A stretch of DNA of 64,000 nt from Jannaschia pohangensis (GTDB lineage Bacteria > Pseudomonadota > Alphaproteobacteria > Rhodobacterales > Rhodobacteraceae). The stretch is taken from positions 124,001 to 188,000 of the forward strand of contig NZ_FORA01000001.1 of NCBI RefSeq assembly GCF_900113875.1. The letters are read 5' to 3'. This document shows, in pieces, positions 61,636 through 64,000 of the stretch. The position numbers and the translations under genes were made by a program. How positions within the stretch are numbered: the first letter of the stretch is position 1; every line of letters starts with the position of its first letter. The notes below the pieces were generated by a model that was given only the letters and a program-made list of their open reading frames with translations, was not told the origin of the DNA and did not search any database.

Positions 61636-62814
61636 TCAGCTGGGTGAGGGGTAGGCCTGTTCGCCGTGGATGGCGAGGTCCAGGCCCTCCTGCTCGGTGT
61701 CCTTGCTGACGCGGATCGGGAAGATTGCCTTGACCGCGAAGACGATGACCAGCGTCACCACGGTCGTGAACGCGCCCACAACGGCGATGCCGCCCAGTTG
61801 CGCGGCCCAGGTTCCGGCCCCGAAGACCGCGATCATGATCGTTCCGAAGATGCCGCCGACCCCGTGGACGGCAAAGACATCCAGCGTGTCGTCGATCTTG
61901 AGCAGGTTGCGGATCAGGTTGACCGCCTCCTGGCACAGGACGCCCGCGACCGCCCCGATGATCAGCGCCTCGATGGGTCCGACGAAGCCCGAAGCGGGCG
62001 TGATGGAGGCCAGGCCCGCGATGGTGCCGGTGACGATCCCGACCAGCGACGCCTTGCCGTATTTCATCCGCTCCCACAGGGCCCAGCTGAGCGAGGCGGT
62101 CGCTGCCGAGATATGCGTCACCGTCAGCGCCAGGGCCGCGCCCCCATCGGCGGCAAGCTGCGAGCCGCCGTTGAAGCCGAACCAGCCGACCCAGAGCATT
62201 GCCGCCCCGATCATGACGAAGCCGGGGTTGTGCGGCGGCTTCGACTTGTCGAGGCGCGGACCCAGGACCACCGCGACGATCAACGCCGCCAGACCCGCCG
62301 TTTCGTGCACGACCAGACCGCCCGCGAAATCCCGCACGCCCGTCTCACCGAACAGACCACCATCCGCCAGCAGGCCGCCGCCCCAGATCCAATGGGCCAC
62401 GGGCGCATAGCAGAGCAGCATCCAGAGCGCCGAAAAGGTCAGGACAAAGCCGAAGCCGACCCGCTCCACATAGGCGCCGACGATCAGCGCGGGGGTGATG
62501 ATTGCGAAGGTCATCTGGAACGCGAAGAACAGGACCTCGGGGATGGTGCCGAACAGGGTGTCGCCGTCGATCTCCAGAAGGAACGCCTTGCCCAGTCCGC
62601 CCCAATAGGCGTTGCCGTCGCCAAAGGCGATGGAATAGCCAACGGCGAGCCACAGCACGCTCATCAAACAGGCGATGGCGTAGCAATGCATGAAGACGCT
62701 GAGAACGTTGCGCGAGCGGACGAGGCCCCCGTAAAACAGCGCGAGGCCCGGCAACGTCATGAACAGCACCAGTGCTGTCGCGACGATTATCCAGGCGGTG
62801 TCGGCTCCGACCAT
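61636..62814 (-). CDS. amtB: Ammonium transporter AmtB
   Basis: The 392-residue protein has eleven membrane helices, the conserved LPGLALFYGGLVRSRNVLS start (about 23-41), the twin-His pore (VVHETAGLAAL near 170 and VFAVHGVGGIFGT near 315) and the QMTFAIITPALI block. AmtB conducts ammonium and is normally gated by GlnK, but no glnK gene lies on either side: lipA is convergent and a cytochrome gene precedes it. Confidence 0.95.
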   Translation of the reverse strand: MVGADTAWIIVATALVLFMTLPGLALFYGGLVRSRNVLSVFMHCYAIACLMSVLWLAVGYSIAFGDGNAYWGGLGKAFLLEIDGDTLFGTIPEVLFFAFQMTFAIITPALIVGAYVERVGFGFVLTFSALWMLLCYAPVAHWIWGGGLLADGGLFGETGVRDFAGGLVVHETAGLAALIVAVVLGPRLDKSKPPHNPGFVMIGAAMLWVGWFGFNGGSQLAADGGAALALTVTHISAATASLSWALWERMKYGKASLVGIVTGTIAGLASITPASGFVGPIEALIIGAVAGVLCQEAVNLIRNLLKIDDTLDVFAVHGVGGIFGTIMIAVFGAGTWAAQLGGIAVVGAFTTVVTLVIVFAVKAIFPIRVSKDTEQEGLDLAIHGEQAYPSPS

Positions 62815-62983
62815 GTTCGTGTCTCCCTCGGATATGTTTCGGGGAGGGGTGATGGGTTCGGTTCGCCGGATAAAGCGGCACTGTGCGTCAGACCTGCCTT
62901 AATATGCGGCATTTCACGGAATGACTGAATTTTGGACGTTTCTGATGATGAAGCGGCGAAAAAACAGGCGAAATGGAATCACG

Positions 62984-63880
62984 CTATTCGATCGGAGCCT
63001 GCGCCTTGAGGTAGGCCGCGATTGCCCCCCGGTCGTCGTCTGACAGGCGCGACAGATTGGCCACGACAGATACCATGTGGCCCCCCACGCTGTCGAAATC
63101 GGGGGTGAAGCCATCCTTGAGGTATTGGGCGATCTCGCTTTCCGACCAGGTCAGCCTGGCGGGAGTGATGTTCGGGATATTGCCCTGACCCGAAGGGTTG
63201 GGCGCACCGGCGAGCCAGCGCGTCCGGTCCAGCCCGCCGAGCGCGTCACGCGGGGTGTGGCATTCGGCGCAATGGCCCAAGGCTTCGGACAGGTAGCGGC
63301 CCCGGATCTGCGCCTCGGTCTCGGCGACGCCGGTAAACCCAGCCCCGGCATAGAGGAACTTCCAGCCCCCGACGCTGCGGCGGATCGAGAAGGGGAAGGC
63401 CAGGTCATGGGGCTGGCTGGCGGAGCCATCGGCGGGCAGGGTTTGCCAGAAGGCCCAGAGGTCGGCCATGTCCTGCGAAGTGGCAAGGGCATAACCCGCA
63501 TAGGGGAAGGCCGGATAGTAGTGTGACCCTTGGGGCGAGACGCCGCGCTGCGTGGCATTGGCGAATTCGGCCAGCGTCCAGGCGCCGATCCCGGCCTCGG
63601 GGTGCATCGAGATATTGGGCGCGCGGAAGGTGCCGAAGTCGGACGGAAAGGCCTGCCCGCCCGACAGGATCAGCCGCGCTTCGCCCTCGGATCCCTCGGC
63701 GGCATGGCAGGAGGCGCAACCCCCGGCCCAGAACACGGACTCGCCCGCGACCGGATCGCCGGTCAGCGCGGCAAGTTCGGCAAGCGCGTCATCCGGGAGC
63801 GGCACGGGCCGCGTCACCCAGGCCGCGACGGCCAGGGCCGCGACCGCAACGGCCGCGACCCGGATCAGCGCCTTGCGCAT
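62984..63880 (-). CDS. Dihaem cytochrome c
   Basis: The 298-residue protein has one N-terminal membrane anchor (about 5-24) and two haem-binding CxxCH motifs, CASCH (about 54-58) and CAECH (about 200-204), each followed by a distal Met candidate region. The pattern fits the alcohol dehydrogenase cytochrome subunit type, used to pass electrons to the respiratory chain. It follows a cytochrome c'-like gene with a 3-base gap on the same strand. Confidence 0.9.
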   Translation of the reverse strand: MRKALIRVAAVAVAALAVAAWVTRPVPLPDDALAELAALTGDPVAGESVFWAGGCASCHAAEGSEGEARLILSGGQAFPSDFGTFRAPNISMHPEAGIGAWTLAEFANATQRGVSPQGSHYYPAFPYAGYALATSQDMADLWAFWQTLPADGSASQPHDLAFPFSIRRSVGGWKFLYAGAGFTGVAETEAQIRGRYLSEALGHCAECHTPRDALGGLDRTRWLAGAPNPSGQGNIPNITPARLTWSESEIAQYLKDGFTPDFDSVGGHMVSVVANLSRLSDDDRGAIAAYLKAQAPIE

Positions 63881-63883
63881 CGC

Positions 63884-64000
63884 TTATTGCGGTTTGCGGT
63901 AGGTATCGTGGCAGGCCCCGCAGGACTTGCCCAGATCGGCCAGCGCTGCCTGCATCGGCTCCAGCCCGTCGCCCGCGACCGCCTGAAGCGCGACACCGGC
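63884..64000 (-). CDS. Class II cytochrome c (c'-type), C-terminal part only
   Basis: Only the last 38 residues are in the window; the frame is open to the window edge. They include the C-terminal haem motif SCGACHDTYRKPQ, which is typical of cytochrome c' (haem near the C-terminus). It is the first of two genes; the dihaem cytochrome follows three bases after its stop. Confidence 0.75.
   Translation of the reverse strand, partial: AGVALQAVAGDGLEPMQAALADLGKSCGACHDTYRKPQ

Overview
The window looks like one continuous stretch of a high-GC alphaproteobacterial chromosome, most likely Rhodobacteraceae (Roseobacter group). The evidence is the sciP-ctrA pair with CtrA-type binding sites, a LexA gene with the alphaproteobacterial SOS box GTTC-N7-GTTC, the gene string trpG-trpD-trpC-moaC-moeA-lexA, the Entner-Doudoroff pair edd-eda, and several families common in this group (Hint_2/RTX proteins, IalB, DUF2852, DUF6456/DUF6477, divergent polysaccharide deacetylase, MttB-like methyltransferases). 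I see no insertion sequence, prophage, CRISPR array, tRNA or rRNA. Most genes are tightly packed housekeeping genes.

Layout. 1-9 kb: the 3' part of a secreted RTX-Hint protein, a small membrane protein, an orphan ABC ATPase, divergent murein enzymes (DUF882/M15-type and L,D-transpeptidase), then a coupled lpxD-ACP-ketoacyl synthase module. 9-13 kb: an IalB-like periplasmic protein, a 400-base intergenic region with two candidate minus-strand small RNAs, then a coupled operon of a HerA-type ATPase, a haloacetate-dehalogenase-like hydrolase and a GNAT acetyltransferase. 13-26 kb: guaA, an MttB-like methyltransferase, DUF6477/DUF6456, a very large secreted haem peroxidase-RTX-Hint protein, gltA, gltX and comEC. 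26-31 kb: the trpGDC-moaC-moeA-lexA string. 31-38 kb: envelope and small membrane proteins, an XRE regulator, mnmA, sciP and ctrA.

38-43 kb: ligA-recG, followed by a short SOS-boxed unit coding for a 41-residue single-span membrane peptide. 43-48 kb: a soluble chemoreceptor, a NifU-like scaffold, hisI, a GNAT protein and the edd-eda pair behind a perfect 18-bp operator. 48-54 kb: a minus-strand cluster of unknown pathway (aminotransferase, isocitrate lyase/PEP mutase family protein, PLP decarboxylase, then an MttB homologue). 54-64 kb: cysS, cimA with two coupled genes, a flavin reductase, agmatinase, lipA, amtB and a cytochrome c pair cut by the window end.

Themes. Three regulatory circuits can be read from the DNA: SOS (lexA and the peptide after recG), CtrA cell-cycle control (sciP, ctrA, and possibly comEC and DUF6456), and sugar-acid control of edd-eda by a LacI/GntR-like operator. 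The observation I find most worth testing is the SOS-controlled membrane peptide, which resembles in logic, not in sequence, the SidA division inhibitor of Caulobacter. Next are the tandem small RNA with anti-Shine-Dalgarno loops and the three-gene PLP/PEP-mutase-family operon.
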